Assembly (NCBI GenBank): GCA_963920705.1
Contig: CAWUCO010000268.1
Location: 6,138,001 to 6,202,000, forward strand
Direction: 5' to 3'
DNA length: 64,000 bases
Source: Odiellus spinosus
Lineage: Eukaryota > Arthropoda > Arachnida > Opiliones > Phalangiidae
Position 1 is the stretch's first letter, and every line of letters starts with the position of its first letter. Below the pieces are notes generated by a model, which did no database searches, was not told where the DNA came from, and was given only the letters and a program-made list of their open reading frames with translations. Of this stretch, positions 36,703-49,900 are shown one piece after another. Both the position numbers and the translations under genes were made by a program.

Positions 36703-39700
36703 TATAGGATTCAAATGGACACAAAACTTTTGATTTTTAAGCGATTTAGACAAAATTAAGACCACTCGAAAGAGCAAATATTGGTCTATCTGAAAATCAA
36801 GAGTTTTGGAAAATCCGTCGAAAATCATGGAAAATATGGACAATTCAAAAAGCATCTAATATCAAAAAGCGAATTTTTAAAATCTGAAATTTGACTATTT
36901 TGATATTGTATGGTTTCTTGAATTGGCCATATTTTTCTTGTTTTTCAACGGATTTTTGAAAACTCTTATTATTTAGACTGTCCATTAATTGCTCTTTCGA
37001 ATGACTTTGGTTTTGTCTAAATTGCAAAATTGTGACAAATATAAAATTGGTTAAAATTAAGCAAAAACGCTTAAAAATCCAAGATTATTGGATTCAAATG
37101 GACACAAAACTTTTGATTTTTAAGCGATTTAGACAAAATTAAGACCACTCGAAAGAGCAAATATTGGTCTATCTAAAAAACAAGAGTTTTGGAAAATCCG
37201 TTGAAAAACATGGAAAATATGGACAATTCAAAAAGCATCTAATATCAAAAAGCGACTTTTGAAAATCTGAAATTTGACTATTTTGATATTCTATGGTTTC
37301 TTGAATTGGCCATATTTTTCTTGTTTTTCAACGGATTTTTGAAAACTCTTATTATTTAGACTGTCCATTAATTGCTCTTTCGAATGACTTTGGTTTTGTC
37401 TAAATTGCAAAATTGTGACAAATATAAAATTGGTTAAAATAAAGCAAAAACGCTTAAAAGTCCAAAATTATTGGATTAAAATGGACACAAAACTTTTGAT
37501 TTTTAAGCGATTTAGACAAAATTAAGACTACTCGAAAGAGCAAATATTGGTCTATCTAAAAAACAAGAGTTTTGGAAAATCCGTTGAAAAACATGGAAAA
37601 TATAGAAAATTCAAAAAACATCTAATATCAAAAAGCGAATTTTTAAAATCTGAAATTTGACTATTTTGATATTGTATGGTTTCTTGAATTGGCCATATTT
37701 TTCTTGTTTTTCAACGGATTTTTGAAAACTCTTATTATTTATACTGTCCATTAATTGCTCTTTCGAATGACTTTGGTTTTGTCTAAATTGCAAAATTGTG
37801 ACAAATATAAAATTGGTTAAAATAAAGCAAAAACACTTAAAAATCCAAGATTATAGGATTCAAATGGACACAAAACTTTTGATTTTTAAGCGATTTAGAC
37901 AAAATTAAGACCACTCGAAAGAGCAAATATTGGTCAATCTAAAAAACAAGAGTTTTGAAAAATCCGTTGAAAAACATGGAAAATATGGACAATTCAAAAA
38001 GCATCTAATATCAAAAAGCGAATTTTTAAAATCTGAAATTTGACTATTTTGATATTGTATGATTTCTTGAATTAGCCATATTTTTCTTGTTTTTTAACGG
38101 ATTTGTGAAAACTCTTGTTATTTAGACTGTCCATTAATTGCTCTTTCGAATGACTTTGGTTTTGTCTAAATTGCAAAACTGTGACAAATATAAAAATGGT
38201 TAAAATAAAGCAAAAACACTTAAAAATCCAAGATTATTGGATTCAAATGGACACAAAACTTTTGATTTTTAAGCGATTTAGACAAAATTAGACCACTCGA
38301 AAGAGCAAATATTGGTCTATCTAAAAAACGTGAGTTTTGGAAAATCCCTTGAAAAACATGGAAAATATGGACAATTCAAAAAAAATCTAATATCAAAAAG
38401 CGAATTTTTAAAATCTGAAATTTGACTATTTTGATATTGTATGGTTTCTTGAATTGGCCATATTTTTCTTGTTTTTCAACGGATTTTTGAAAACTCTTAT
38501 TATTAAGACTGTCCATTAATTGCTCTTTCGAATAACTTTGGTTTTGTCTAAATTGCAAAATTGTGACAAATATAAAATTGGTTAAAATAAAGCAAAAACG
38601 CTTAAAAACCCAAGATTATTGGATTAAAATGGACACAAAACTTTTGATTTTTAAGCGATTTAGACAAAATTAAGACTACTCGAAAGAGCGAATATTGGTC
38701 TATCTAAAAAACAAGAGTTTTGGAAAATCCGTTGAAAAACATGGAAAATATAGCCAATTCAAAAAACATCTAATATCAAAAAGCGAATTTTTAAAATCTG
38801 AAAGTTGACTATTTTGATATTGTATGGTTTCTTGAATTGGCCATATTTTTCTTGTTTTTCAACGGATTTTTGAAAACTCTTATTATTTAGACTGTCCATT
38901 AATTGCTCTTTCGAATGACTTTGGTTTTGTCTAAATTGCAAAATTGTGACAAATATAAAATTGGTTAAAATAAAGCAAAAACACTTAAAAATCCAAGATT
39001 ATAGGATTCAAATGGACACAAAACTTTTGATTTTTAAGCGATTTAGACAAATTTAAGACCACTCGAAAGAGCAAATATTGGTCAATCTAAAAAACAAGAG
39101 TTTTGGAAAATCCGTTGAAAAACATGGAAAATATGGACAATTCAAAAAGCATCTAATATCAAAAAGCGAATTTTTAAAATCTGAAATTTGACTATTTTGA
39201 TATTGTATGATTTCTTGAATTGGCCATATTTTTCTTGTTTTTCAACGGATTTTTGAAAACTCTTGTTATTTAGACTGTCCATTAATTGCTCTTTCGAATG
39301 ACTTTGGTTTTGTCTAAATTGCCAAGACGTGACAAATATAAAATTGGTTAAAATAAAGCAAAAACACTTAAAAATCCAAGATTATTGGATTAAAATGGAC
39401 ACAAAACTTTTGATTTTTAAGCGATTTAGACCAAATTAAGACTACTCGATAGAGCAAATATTAGTCTATCTAAAAAACAAGAGTTTTGGAAAATCCGTTG
39501 AAAAACATGGAAAATATAGCCAATTCAAAAAACATCTAATATCAAAAAGCGAATTTTTAAAATCTGAAATTTGACTATTTTGATATTGTATGGTTTCTTG
39601 AATTGGCCATATTTTTCTTGTTTTTCAACGGATTTTTGAAAACTCTTATTATTTAGACTGTCCATTAATTGCTCTTTCGAATGACTTTGGTTTTGTCTAA

Positions 39701-41435
39701 ATTGCAAAATTGTGACAAATATAAAATTGGTTAAAATAAAGCAAAAACATTTAAAAATCCAAGATTATAGGATTCAAATGGACACAAAACTTTTGATTTT
39801 TAAGCGATTTAGACAAAATTAAGACCACTCGAAAGAGCAAATATTGGTCTATCTAAAAAACAAGAGTTTTGGAAAATCCGTTGAAAAACATGGAAAATAT
39901 GGACAATTCAAAAAGCATCTAATATCAAAAAGCGAATTTTTAAAATCTGAAATTTGACTATTTTGATATTGTATGATTTCTTGAATTGGCCATATTTTTC
40001 TTGTTTTTCAACGGATTTTTGAAAACTCTTATTATTTAGACTGTCCATTAATTGCTCTTTCGAATGACTTTGGTTTTGTCTAAATTGCAAAATTGTGACA
40101 AATATAAAATTGGTTAAAATAAAGCAAAAACACTTAAAAATCCAAGATTATAGGATTCAAATGGACACAAAACTTTTGATTTTTAAGCGATTTAGACAAA
40201 TTTAAGACCACTCGAAAGAGCAAATATTGGTCAATCTAAAAAACAAGAGTTTTGGAAAATCCGTTGAAAAACATGGAAAATATGGACAATTCAAAAAGCA
40301 TCTAATATCAAAAAGCGAATTTTTAAAATCTGAAATTTGACTATTTTGATATTGTATGATTTCTTGAATTGGCCATATTTTTCTTGTTTTTCAACGGATT
40401 TTTGAAAACTCTTGTTATTTAGACTGTCCATTAATTGCTCTTTCGAATGACTTTGGTTTTGTCTAAATTGCCAAGACGTGACAAATATAAAATTGGTTAA
40501 AATAAAGCAAAAACACTTAAAAATCCAAGATTATTGGATTAAAATGGACACAAAACTTTTGATTTTTAAGCGATTTAGACCAAATTAAGACTACTCGAAA
40601 GAGCAAATATTAGTCTATCTAAAAAACAAGAGTTTTGGAAAATCCGTTGAAAAACATGGAAAATATAGCCAATTCAAAAAACATCTAATATCAAAAAGCG
40701 AATTTTTAAAATCTGAAATTTGACTATTTTGATATTGTATGGTTTCTTGAATTGGCCATATTTTTCTTGTTTTTCAACGGATTTTTGAAAACTCTTATTA
40801 TTTAGACTGTCCATTAATTGCTCTTTCGAATGACTTTGGTTTTGTCTAAATTGCAAAATTGTGACAAATATAAAATTGGTTAAAATAAAGCAAAAACATT
40901 TAAAAATCCAAGATTATAGGATTCAAATGGACACAAAACTTTTGATTTTTAAGCGATTTAGACAAAATTAAGACCACTCGAAAGAGCAAATATTGGTCTA
41001 TCTAAAAAACAAGAGTTTTGGAAAATCCGTTGAAAAACATGGAAAATATGGACAATTCAAAAAGCATCTAATATCAAAAAGCGAATTTTTAAAATCTGAA
41101 ATTTGACTATTTTGATATTGTATGATTTCTTGAATTGGCCATATTTTTCTTGTTTTTCAACGGATTTTTGAAAACTCTTGTTATTTAGACTGTATATTAA
41201 TTGCTATTTCGAATGACTTTGGTTTTGTCTAAATTGCAAAATTGTGACAAATATAAAATTGGTTAAAATAAAGCAAAAACACTTAAAAATCCAATATTAT
41301 TGGATTCAAATGGACACAAAACTTTTGATTTTTAAGCGATTTAGACAAAATTAGACCACTCGAAAGAGCAAATATTGGTCTATCTAAAAAACATGAGTTT
41401 TGGAAAATCCCTTGAAAAACATGGAAAATATGGAC

Positions 41436-41448
41436 AATTCAAAAAGCG
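41436..41448 (+). repeat. Monomer with a 17-bp deletion between AAAAAGC repeats
   Basis: CAATTCAAAAAGCG occurs here, whereas other B halves read CAATTCAAAAAGC, then ATCTAATATC, then AAAAAGCG. The 17 lost bases lie between two AAAAAGC direct repeats, the signature of slippage or single-strand annealing. The same lesion recurs near 46415, 4979 bp (13 monomers) away. Confidence 0.88.
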
Positions 41449-42149
41449 AATTTTTAAAATTTGAAATTTGACTATTTTGATATTGTATGGTTTCTTGAAT
41501 TGGCCATATTTTTCTTGTTTTTCAACGGATTTTTGAAAACTCTTATTATTAAGACTGTCCATTAATTGCTCTTTCGAATGACTTTGGTTTTGTCTAAATT
41601 GCAAAATTGTGACAAATATAAAATTGGTTAAAATAAAGCAAAAACGCTTAAAAATCCAAGATTATTGGATTAAAATGGACACAAAACTTTTGATTTTTAA
41701 GCGATTTAGACAAAATTAAGACTACTCGAAAAAGCAAATATTGGTCTATCTAAAAAACAAGAGTTTTGGAAAATCCGTTGAAAAACATGGAAAATATAGC
41801 CAATTCAAAAAACATCTAATATCAAAAAGCGAATTTTTAAAATCTGAAATTTGCCTATTTTGATATTGTATGGTTTCTTGAATTGGCCATATTTTTCTTG
41901 TTTTTCAACGGGTTTTTGAAAACTCTTATTATTTAGACTGTCCATTAATTGCTCTTTCGAATGACTTTGGTTTTGTCTAAATTGCAAAATTGTGACAAAT
42001 ATAAAATTGGTTAAAATAAAGCAAAAACACTTAAAAATCCAAGATTATTGGATTCAAATGGACACAAAACTTTTGATTTTTAAGCGATTTAGACAAAATT
42101 AGACCACTCGAAAGAGCAAATATTGGTCTATCTAAAAAACATGAGTTTT

Positions 42150-42191
42150 GGAAAATCCCTTGAAAAACATGGAAAATCCCTTGAAAAACAT
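42150..42191 (+). repeat. Local 21-bp tandem duplication in a B half
   Basis: GGAAAATCCCTTGAAAAACAT is present twice in direct succession (42150-42170 and 42171-42191), lengthening this monomer to about 403 bp. It duplicates the conserved box in its CCCTTG form. It is a single event in the window. Confidence 0.95.
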
Positions 42192-45100
42192 GGAAAATAT
42201 GGACAATTCAAAAAACATCTAATATCAAAAAGCTAATTTTTAAAATCTGAAATTTGACTATTTTGATATTGTATGGTTTCTTGAATTGGCCATATTTTTC
42301 TTGTTTTTCAACGGATTTTTGAAAACTTTTATTATTAAGACTGTCCGTTAATTGCTCTTTCGAATGACTTTGGTTTTGTCTAAATTGCAAAATTGTGACA
42401 AATATAAAATTGGTTAAAATAAAGCAAAAACGCTTAAAAATCCAAGATTATTGGATTAAAATGGACACAAAACTTTTGATTTTTAAGCGATTTAGACAAA
42501 ATTAAGACTACTCGAAAAAGCAAATATTGGTCTATCTAAAAAACAAGAGTTTTGGAAAATCCGTTGAAAAACATGGAAAATATAGCCAATTCAAAAAACA
42601 TCTAATATCAAAAAGCGAATTTTTAAAATCTGAAATTTGCCTATTTTGATATTGTATGGTTTCTTGAATTGGCCATATTTTTCTTGTTTTTCAACGGGTT
42701 TTTGAAAACTCTTATTATTTAGACTGTCCATTAATTGCTCTTTCGAATGACTTTGGTTTTGTCTAAATTGCAAAATTGTGACAAATATAAAATTGGTTAA
42801 AATAAAGCAAAAACACTTAAAAATCCAAGATTATTGGATTCAAATGGACACAAAACTTTTGATTTTTAAGCGATTTAGACAAAATTAGACCACTCGAAAG
42901 AGCAAATATTGGTCTATCTAAAAAACATGAGTTTTGGAAAATCCCTTGAAAAACATGGAAAATAAGGACAATTCAAAAAACATCTAATATCAAAAAGCGA
43001 ATTTTTAAAATCTGAAATTTGACTATTTTGATATTGTATGGTTTCTTGAATTGGCCATATTTTTCTTGTTTTTCAACGGATTTTTGAAAACTCTTATTAT
43101 TTAGACTGTCCATTAATTGCTCTTTCGAATGACTTTGGTTTTGTCTAAATTGCAAAATTGTGACAAATATAAAATTGGTTAAAATAAAGCAAAAACACTT
43201 AAAAATCCAAGATTATAGGATTCAAATGGACACAAAACTTTTGATTTTTAAGCGATTTAGACAAATTTAAGACCACTCGAAAGAGCAAATATTGGTCAAT
43301 CTAAAAAACAAGAGTTTTGGAAAATCCGTTGAAAAACATGGAAAATATGGACAATTCAAAAAGCATCTAATATCAAAAAGCGAATTTTTAAAATCTGAAA
43401 TTTGACTATTTTGATATTGTATGATTTCTTGAATTGGCCATATTTTTCTTGTTTTTCAACGGATTTTTGAAAACTCTTGTTATTTAGACTGTCCATTAAT
43501 TGCTCTTTCGAATGACTTTGGTTTTGTCTAAATTGCCAAGACGTGACAAATATAAAATTGGTTAAAATAAAGCAAAAACACTTAAAAATCCAAGATTATT
43601 GGATTAAAATGGACACAAAACTTTTGATTTTTAAGCGATTTAGACCAAATTAAGACTACTCGAAAGAGCAAATATTAGTCTATCTAAAAAACAAGAGTTT
43701 TGGAAAATCCGTTGAAAAACATGGAAAATATAGCCAATTCAAAAAACATCTAATATCAAAAAGCGAATTTTTAAAATCTGAAATTTGACTATTTTGATAT
43801 TGTATGGTTTCTTGAATTGGCCATATTTTTCTTGTTTTCCAACGGATTTTTGAAAACTCTTATTATTTAGACTGTCCATTAATTGCTCTTTCGAATGACT
43901 TTGGTTTTGTCTAAATTGAAAAATTGTGACAAATATAAAATTGGTTAAAATAAAGCAAAAACATTTAAAAATCCAAGATTATAGGATTCAAATGGACACA
44001 AAACTTTTGATTTTTAAGCGATTTAGACAAAATTAAGACCACTCGAAAGAGCAAATATTGGTCTATCTAAAAAACAAGAGTTTTGGAAAATCCGTTGAAA
44101 AACATGGAAAATATGGACAATTCAAAAAGCATCTAATATCAAAAAGCGAATTTTTAAAATCTGAAATTTGACTATTTTGATATTGTATGATTTCTTGAAT
44201 TGGCCATATTTTTCTTGTTTTTCAACGGATTTTTGAAAACTCTTGTTATTTAGACTGTATATTAATTGCTATTTCGAATGACTTTAGTTTTGTCTAAATT
44301 GCAAAATTGTGACAAATATAAAATTGGTTAAAATAAAGCAAAAACACTTAAAAATCCAATATTATTGGATTCAAAGGGACACAAAACTTTTGATATTTAA
44401 GCGATTTAGACAAAATTAGACCACTCGAAAGAGCAAATATTGTTCTATCTAAAAAACGTGAGTTTTGGAAAATCCCTTGAAAAACATGGAAAATATGGAC
44501 AATTCAAAAAACATCTAATATCAAAAAGCGAATTTTTAAAATCTGAAATTTGACTATTTTGATATTGTATGGTTTCTTGAATTGGCCATATTTTTCTTGT
44601 TTTTCAACGGATTTTTGAAAACTCTTATTATTAAGACTGTCCATTAATTGCTCTTTCGAATGACTTTGGTTTTGTCTAAATTGCAAAATTGTGACAAATA
44701 TAAAATTGGTTAAAATAAAGCAAAAACGCTTAAAAACCCAAGATTATTGGATTAAAATGGACACAAAACTTTTGATTTTTAAGCGATTTAGACAAAATTA
44801 AGACTACTCGAAAGAGCGAATATTGGTCTATCTAAAAAACAAGAGTTTTGGAAAATCCGTCGAAAAACATGGAAAATATAGCCAATTCAAAAAACATCTA
44901 ATATCAAAAAGCGAATTTTTAAAATCTGAAATTTGACTATTTTGATATTGTATGGTTTCTTGAATTGGCCATATTTTTCTTGTTTTTCAACGGATTTTTG
45001 AAAACTCTTATTATTTAGACTGTCCATTAATTGCTCTTTCGAATGACTTTGGTTTTGTCTAAATTGCAAAATTGTGACAAATATAAAATTGGTTAAAATA

Positions 45101-46414
45101 AAGCAAAAACACTTAAAAATCCAAGATTATAGGATTCAAATGGACACAAAACTTTTGATTTTTAAGCGATTTAGACAAATTTAAGACCACTCGAAAGAGC
45201 AAATATTGGTCAATCTAAAAAACAAGAGTTTTGGAATATCCGTTGAAAAACATGGAAAATATGGACAATTCAAAAAGCATCTAATATCAAAAAGCGAATT
45301 TTTAAAATCTGAAATTTGACTATTTTGATATTGTATGATTTCTTGAATTGGCCATATTCTTCTTGTTTTTCAACGGATTTTTGAAAACTCTTGTTATTTA
45401 GACTGTCCATTAATTGCTCTTTCGAATGACTTTGGTTTTGTCTAAATTGCCAAGACGTGACAAATATAAAATTGGTTAAAATAAAGCAAAAACACTTAAA
45501 AATCCAAGATTATTGGATTAAAATGGACACAAAACTTTTGATTTTTAAGCGATTTAGACCAAATTAAGACTACTCGAAAGAGCAAATATTAGTCTATCTA
45601 AAAAACAAGAGTTTTGGAAAATCCGTTGAAAAACATGGAAAATATAGCCAATTCAAAAAACATCTAATATCAAAAAGCGAATTTTTAAAATCTGAAATTT
45701 GACTATTTTGATATTGTATGGTTTCTTGAATTGGCCATATTTTTCTTGTTTTTCAACGGATTTTTGAAAACTCTTATTATTTAGACTGTCCATTAATTGC
45801 TCTTTCGAATGACTTTGGTTTTGTCTAAATTGCAAAATTGTGACAAATATAAAATTGGTTAAAATAAAGCAAAAACATTTAAAAATCCAAGATTATAGGA
45901 TTCAAATGGACACAAAACTTTTGATTTTTAAGCGATTTAGACAAAATTAAGACCACTCGAAAGAGCAAATATTGGTCTACCTAAAAAACAAGAGTTTTGG
46001 AAAATCCGTTGAAAAACATGGAAAATATGGACAATTCAAAAAGCATCTAATATCAAAAAGCGAATTTTTAAAATCTGAAATTTGACTATTTTGATATTGT
46101 ATGATTTCTTGAATTGGCCATATTTTTCTTGTTTTTCAACGGATTTTTGAAAACTCTTGTTATTTAGACTGTATATTAATTGCTATTTCGAATGACTTTG
46201 GTTTTGTCTAAATTGCAAAATTGTGACAAATATAAAATTGGTTAAAATAAAGCAAAAACACTTAAAAATCCAATATTATTGGATTCAAATGGACACAAAA
46301 CTTTTGATTTTTAAGCGATTTAGACAAAATTAGACCACTCGAAAGAGCAAATATTGGTCTATCTAAAAAACATGAGTTTTGGAAAATCCCTTGAAAAACA
46401 TGGAAAATATGGAC

Positions 46415-46427
46415 AATTCAAAAAGCG
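46415..46427 (+). repeat. Second copy of the 17-bp deletion monomer
   Basis: Same AAAAAGC-mediated deletion as at 41436, with the same accompanying TTTAAAATTTGAAATTTG variant. The shared rare lesion shows that this monomer was copied within a larger block. Confidence 0.88.
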
Positions 46428-49400
46428 AATTTTTAAAATTTGAAATTTGACTATTTTGATATTGTATGATTTCTTGAATTGGCCATATTTTTCTTGTTTT
46501 TCAACGGATTTTTGAAAACTCTTATTATTAAGACTGTCCATTAATTGCTCTTTCGAATGACTTTGGTTTTGTCTAAATTGCAAAATTGTGACAAATATAA
46601 AATTGGTTAAAATAAAGCAAAAACGCTTAAAAATCCAAGATTATTGGATTAAAATGGACACAAAACTTTTGATTTTTAAGCGATTTAGACAAAATTAAGA
46701 CTACTCGAAAAAGCAAATATTGGTCTATCTAAAAAACAAGAGTTTTGGAAAATCCGTTGAAAAACCTGGAAAATATAGCCAATTCAAAAAACATCTAATA
46801 TCAAAAAGCGAATTTTTAAAATCTGAAATTTGACTATTTTGATATTGTATGGTTTCTTGAATTGGCCATATTTTTCTTGTTTTTCAACGGATTTTTGAAA
46901 ACTCTTATTATTAAGACTGTCCATTAATTGCTCTTTCGAATGACTTTGGTTTTGTCTAAATTGCAAAATTGTGACAAATATAAAATTGGTTAAAATAAAG
47001 CAAAAACGCTTAAAAATCCAAGATTATTGGATTAAAATGGACACAAAACTTTTGATTTTTAAGCGATTTAGACAAAATTAAGACTACTCGAAAAAGCAAA
47101 TATTGGTCTATCTAAAAAACAAGAGTTTTGGAAAATCCGTTGAAAAACATGGAAAATATAGCCAATTCAAAAAACATCTAATATCAAAAAGCGAATTTTT
47201 AAAATCTGAAATTTGCCTATTTTGATATTGTATGGTTTCTTGAATTGGCCATATTTTTCTTGTTTTTCAACGAGTTTTTGAAAACTCTTATTATTTAGAC
47301 TGTCCATTAATTGCTCTTTCGAATGACTTTGGTTTTGTCTAAATTGCAAAATTGTGACAAATATAAAATTGGTTAAAATAAAGCAAAAACACTTAAAAAT
47401 CCAAGATTATTGGATTCAAATGGACACAAAACTTTTGATTTTTAAGCGATTTAGACAAAATTAGACCACTCGAAAGAGCAAATATTGGTCTATCTAAAAA
47501 ACATGAGTTTTGGAAAATCCCTTGAAAAACATGGAAAATATGGACAATTCAAAAAACATCTAATATCAAAAAGCGAATTTTTAAAATCTGAAATTTGACT
47601 ATTTTGATATTGTATGGTTTCTTGAATTGGCCATATTTTTCTTGTTTTTCAACGGATTTTTGAAAACTCTTATTATTTAGACTGTCCATTAATTGCTCTT
47701 TCGAATGACTTTGGTTTTGTCTAAATTGCAAAAATGTGACAAATATAAAATTGGTTAAAATAAAGCAAAAACACTTAAAAATCCAAGATTATAGGATTCA
47801 AATGGACACAAAACTTTTGATTTTTAAGCGATTTAGACAAAATTAGACCACTCGAAAGAGCAAATATTGGTCTATCTAAAAAACGTGAGTTTTGGAAAAT
47901 CCCTTGAAAAACATGGAAAATATGGACAATTCAAAAAACATCTAATATCAAAAAGCGAATTTTTAAAATCTGAAATTTGACTATTTTGATATTGTATGGT
48001 TTCTTGAATTGGCCATATTTTTCTTGTTTTTCAACGGATTTTTGAAAACTCTTATTATTAAGACTGTCCATTAATTGCTCTTTCGAATGACTTTGGTTTT
48101 GTCTAAATTGCAAAATTGTGACAAATATAAAATTGGTTAAAATAAAGCAAAAACGCTTAAAAACCCAAGATTATTGGATTCAAATGGACACAAAACTTTT
48201 GATTTTTAAGCGATTTAGACAAATTTAAGACCATTCGAAAGAGCAAATATTGGTCAATCTAAAAAACAAGAGTTTTGGAAAATCCGTTGAAAAACATGGA
48301 AAATATGGACAATTCAAAAAGCATCTAATATCAAAAAGCGAATTTTTAAAATCTGAAATTTGACTATTTTGATATTGTATGATTTCTTGAATTGGCCATA
48401 TTTTTCTTGTTTTTCAACGGATTTCTGAAAACTCTTGTTATTTAGACTGTCCATTAATTGCTCTTTCGAATGACTTTGGTTTTGTCTAAATTGCCAAGAC
48501 GTGACAAATATAAAATTGGTTAAAATAAAGCAAAAACACTTAAAAATCCAAGATTATTGGATTAAAATGGACACAAAACTTCTGATTTTTAAGCGATTTA
48601 GACCAAATTAAGACTACTCGAAAGAGCAAATATTAGTCTATCTAAAAAACAAGAGTTTTGGAAAATCCGTTGAAAAACATGGAAAATATAGCCAATTCAA
48701 AAAACATCTAATATCAAAAAGCGAATTTTTAAAATCTGAAATTTGACTATTTTGATATTGTATGGTTTCTTGAATTGGCCATATTTTTCTTGTTTTTCAA
48801 CGGATTTTTGAAAACTCTTATTATTTAGACTGTCCATTAATTGCTCTTTCGAATGACTTTGGTTTTGTCTAAATTGCAAAATTGTGACAAATATAAAATT
48901 GGTTAAAATAAAGCAAAAACATTTAAAAATCCAAGATTATAGGATTCAAATGGACACAAAACTTTTGATTTTTAAGCGATTTAGACAAAATTAAGACCAC
49001 TCGAAAGAGCAAATATTGGTCTATCTAAAAAACAAGAGTTTTGGAAAATCCCTTGAAAAACATGGAAAATATGGACAATTCAAAAAGCATCTAATATCAA
49101 AAAGCGAATTTTTAAAATCTGAAATTTGACTATTTTGATATTGTATGGTTTCTTGAATTGGCCATATTTTTCTTGTTTTTCAACGGATTTTTGAAAACTC
49201 TTATTATTAAGACTGTCCATTAATTGCTCTTTCGAATGACTTTGGTTTTGTCTAAATTGCAAAATTGTGACAAATATAAAATTGGTTAAAATAAAGCAAA
49301 AACGCTTAAAAACCCAAGATTATTGGATTCAAATGGACACAAAACTTTTGATTTTTAAGCGATTTAGACAAATTTAAGACCATTCGAAAGAGCAAATATT

Positions 49401-49900
49401 GGTCAATCTAAAAAACAAGAGTTTTGGAAAATCCGTTGAAAAACATGGAAAATATGGACAATTCAAAAACATCTAATATCAAAAAGCGAATTTTTAAAAT
49501 CTGAAATTTGACTATTTTGATATTGTATGATTTCTTGAATTGGCCATATTTTTCTTGTTTTTCAACGGATTTCTGAAAACTCTTGTTATTTAGACTGTCC
49601 ATTAATTGCTCTTTCGAATGACTTTGGTTTTGCCTAAATTGCCAAGACGTGACAAATATAAAATTGGTTAAAATAAAGCAAAAACGCTTAAAAATCCAAG
49701 ATTATTGGATTAAAATGGACACAAAACTTTTGATTTTTAAGCGATTTAGACCAAATTAAGACTACTCGAAAGAGCAAATATTGGTCTATCTAAAAAACAA
49801 GAGTTTTGGAAAATCCGTTGAAAAACATATAAAATATAGCCAATTCAAAAAACATCTAATATCAAAAAGCGAATTTTTAAAATCTGAAATTTGACTATTA

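Larger units (their letters stand above)
31549..38950 (-). repeat. Array 2 segment with 2297- and 1914-bp higher-order repeats
   Basis: Monomers with TTGAATTTACCATA and ATTAATTTCTC (31868) recur at 34165, and their neighbours at 32251 and 32634 recur at 34548 and 34931: six monomers, offset 2297 bp. Monomers with CGGATTTGTG and GCAAAACTGTG (33783) recur at 35697 (five monomers, 1914 bp). The AAAAGTCCAAAATTATTGG variant occurs near 33245, 35542 and 37456. Six- and five-monomer spacings therefore alternate. No gene seen. Confidence 0.85.
38960..49900 (-). repeat. Array 2 segment with 1149-bp and larger higher-order repeats
   Basis: The marker GCCAAGACGTGAC, replacing GCAAAATTGTGAC, is at 39321 and 40470 (1149 bp apart) and again near 43535, 45450, 48493 and 49642. 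The neighbouring GTATATTAATTGCTATTTCG marker is near 41192, 44257 and 46171. Markers stay in the same relative order, showing that blocks of several monomers were amplified. No gene seen. Confidence 0.85.
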
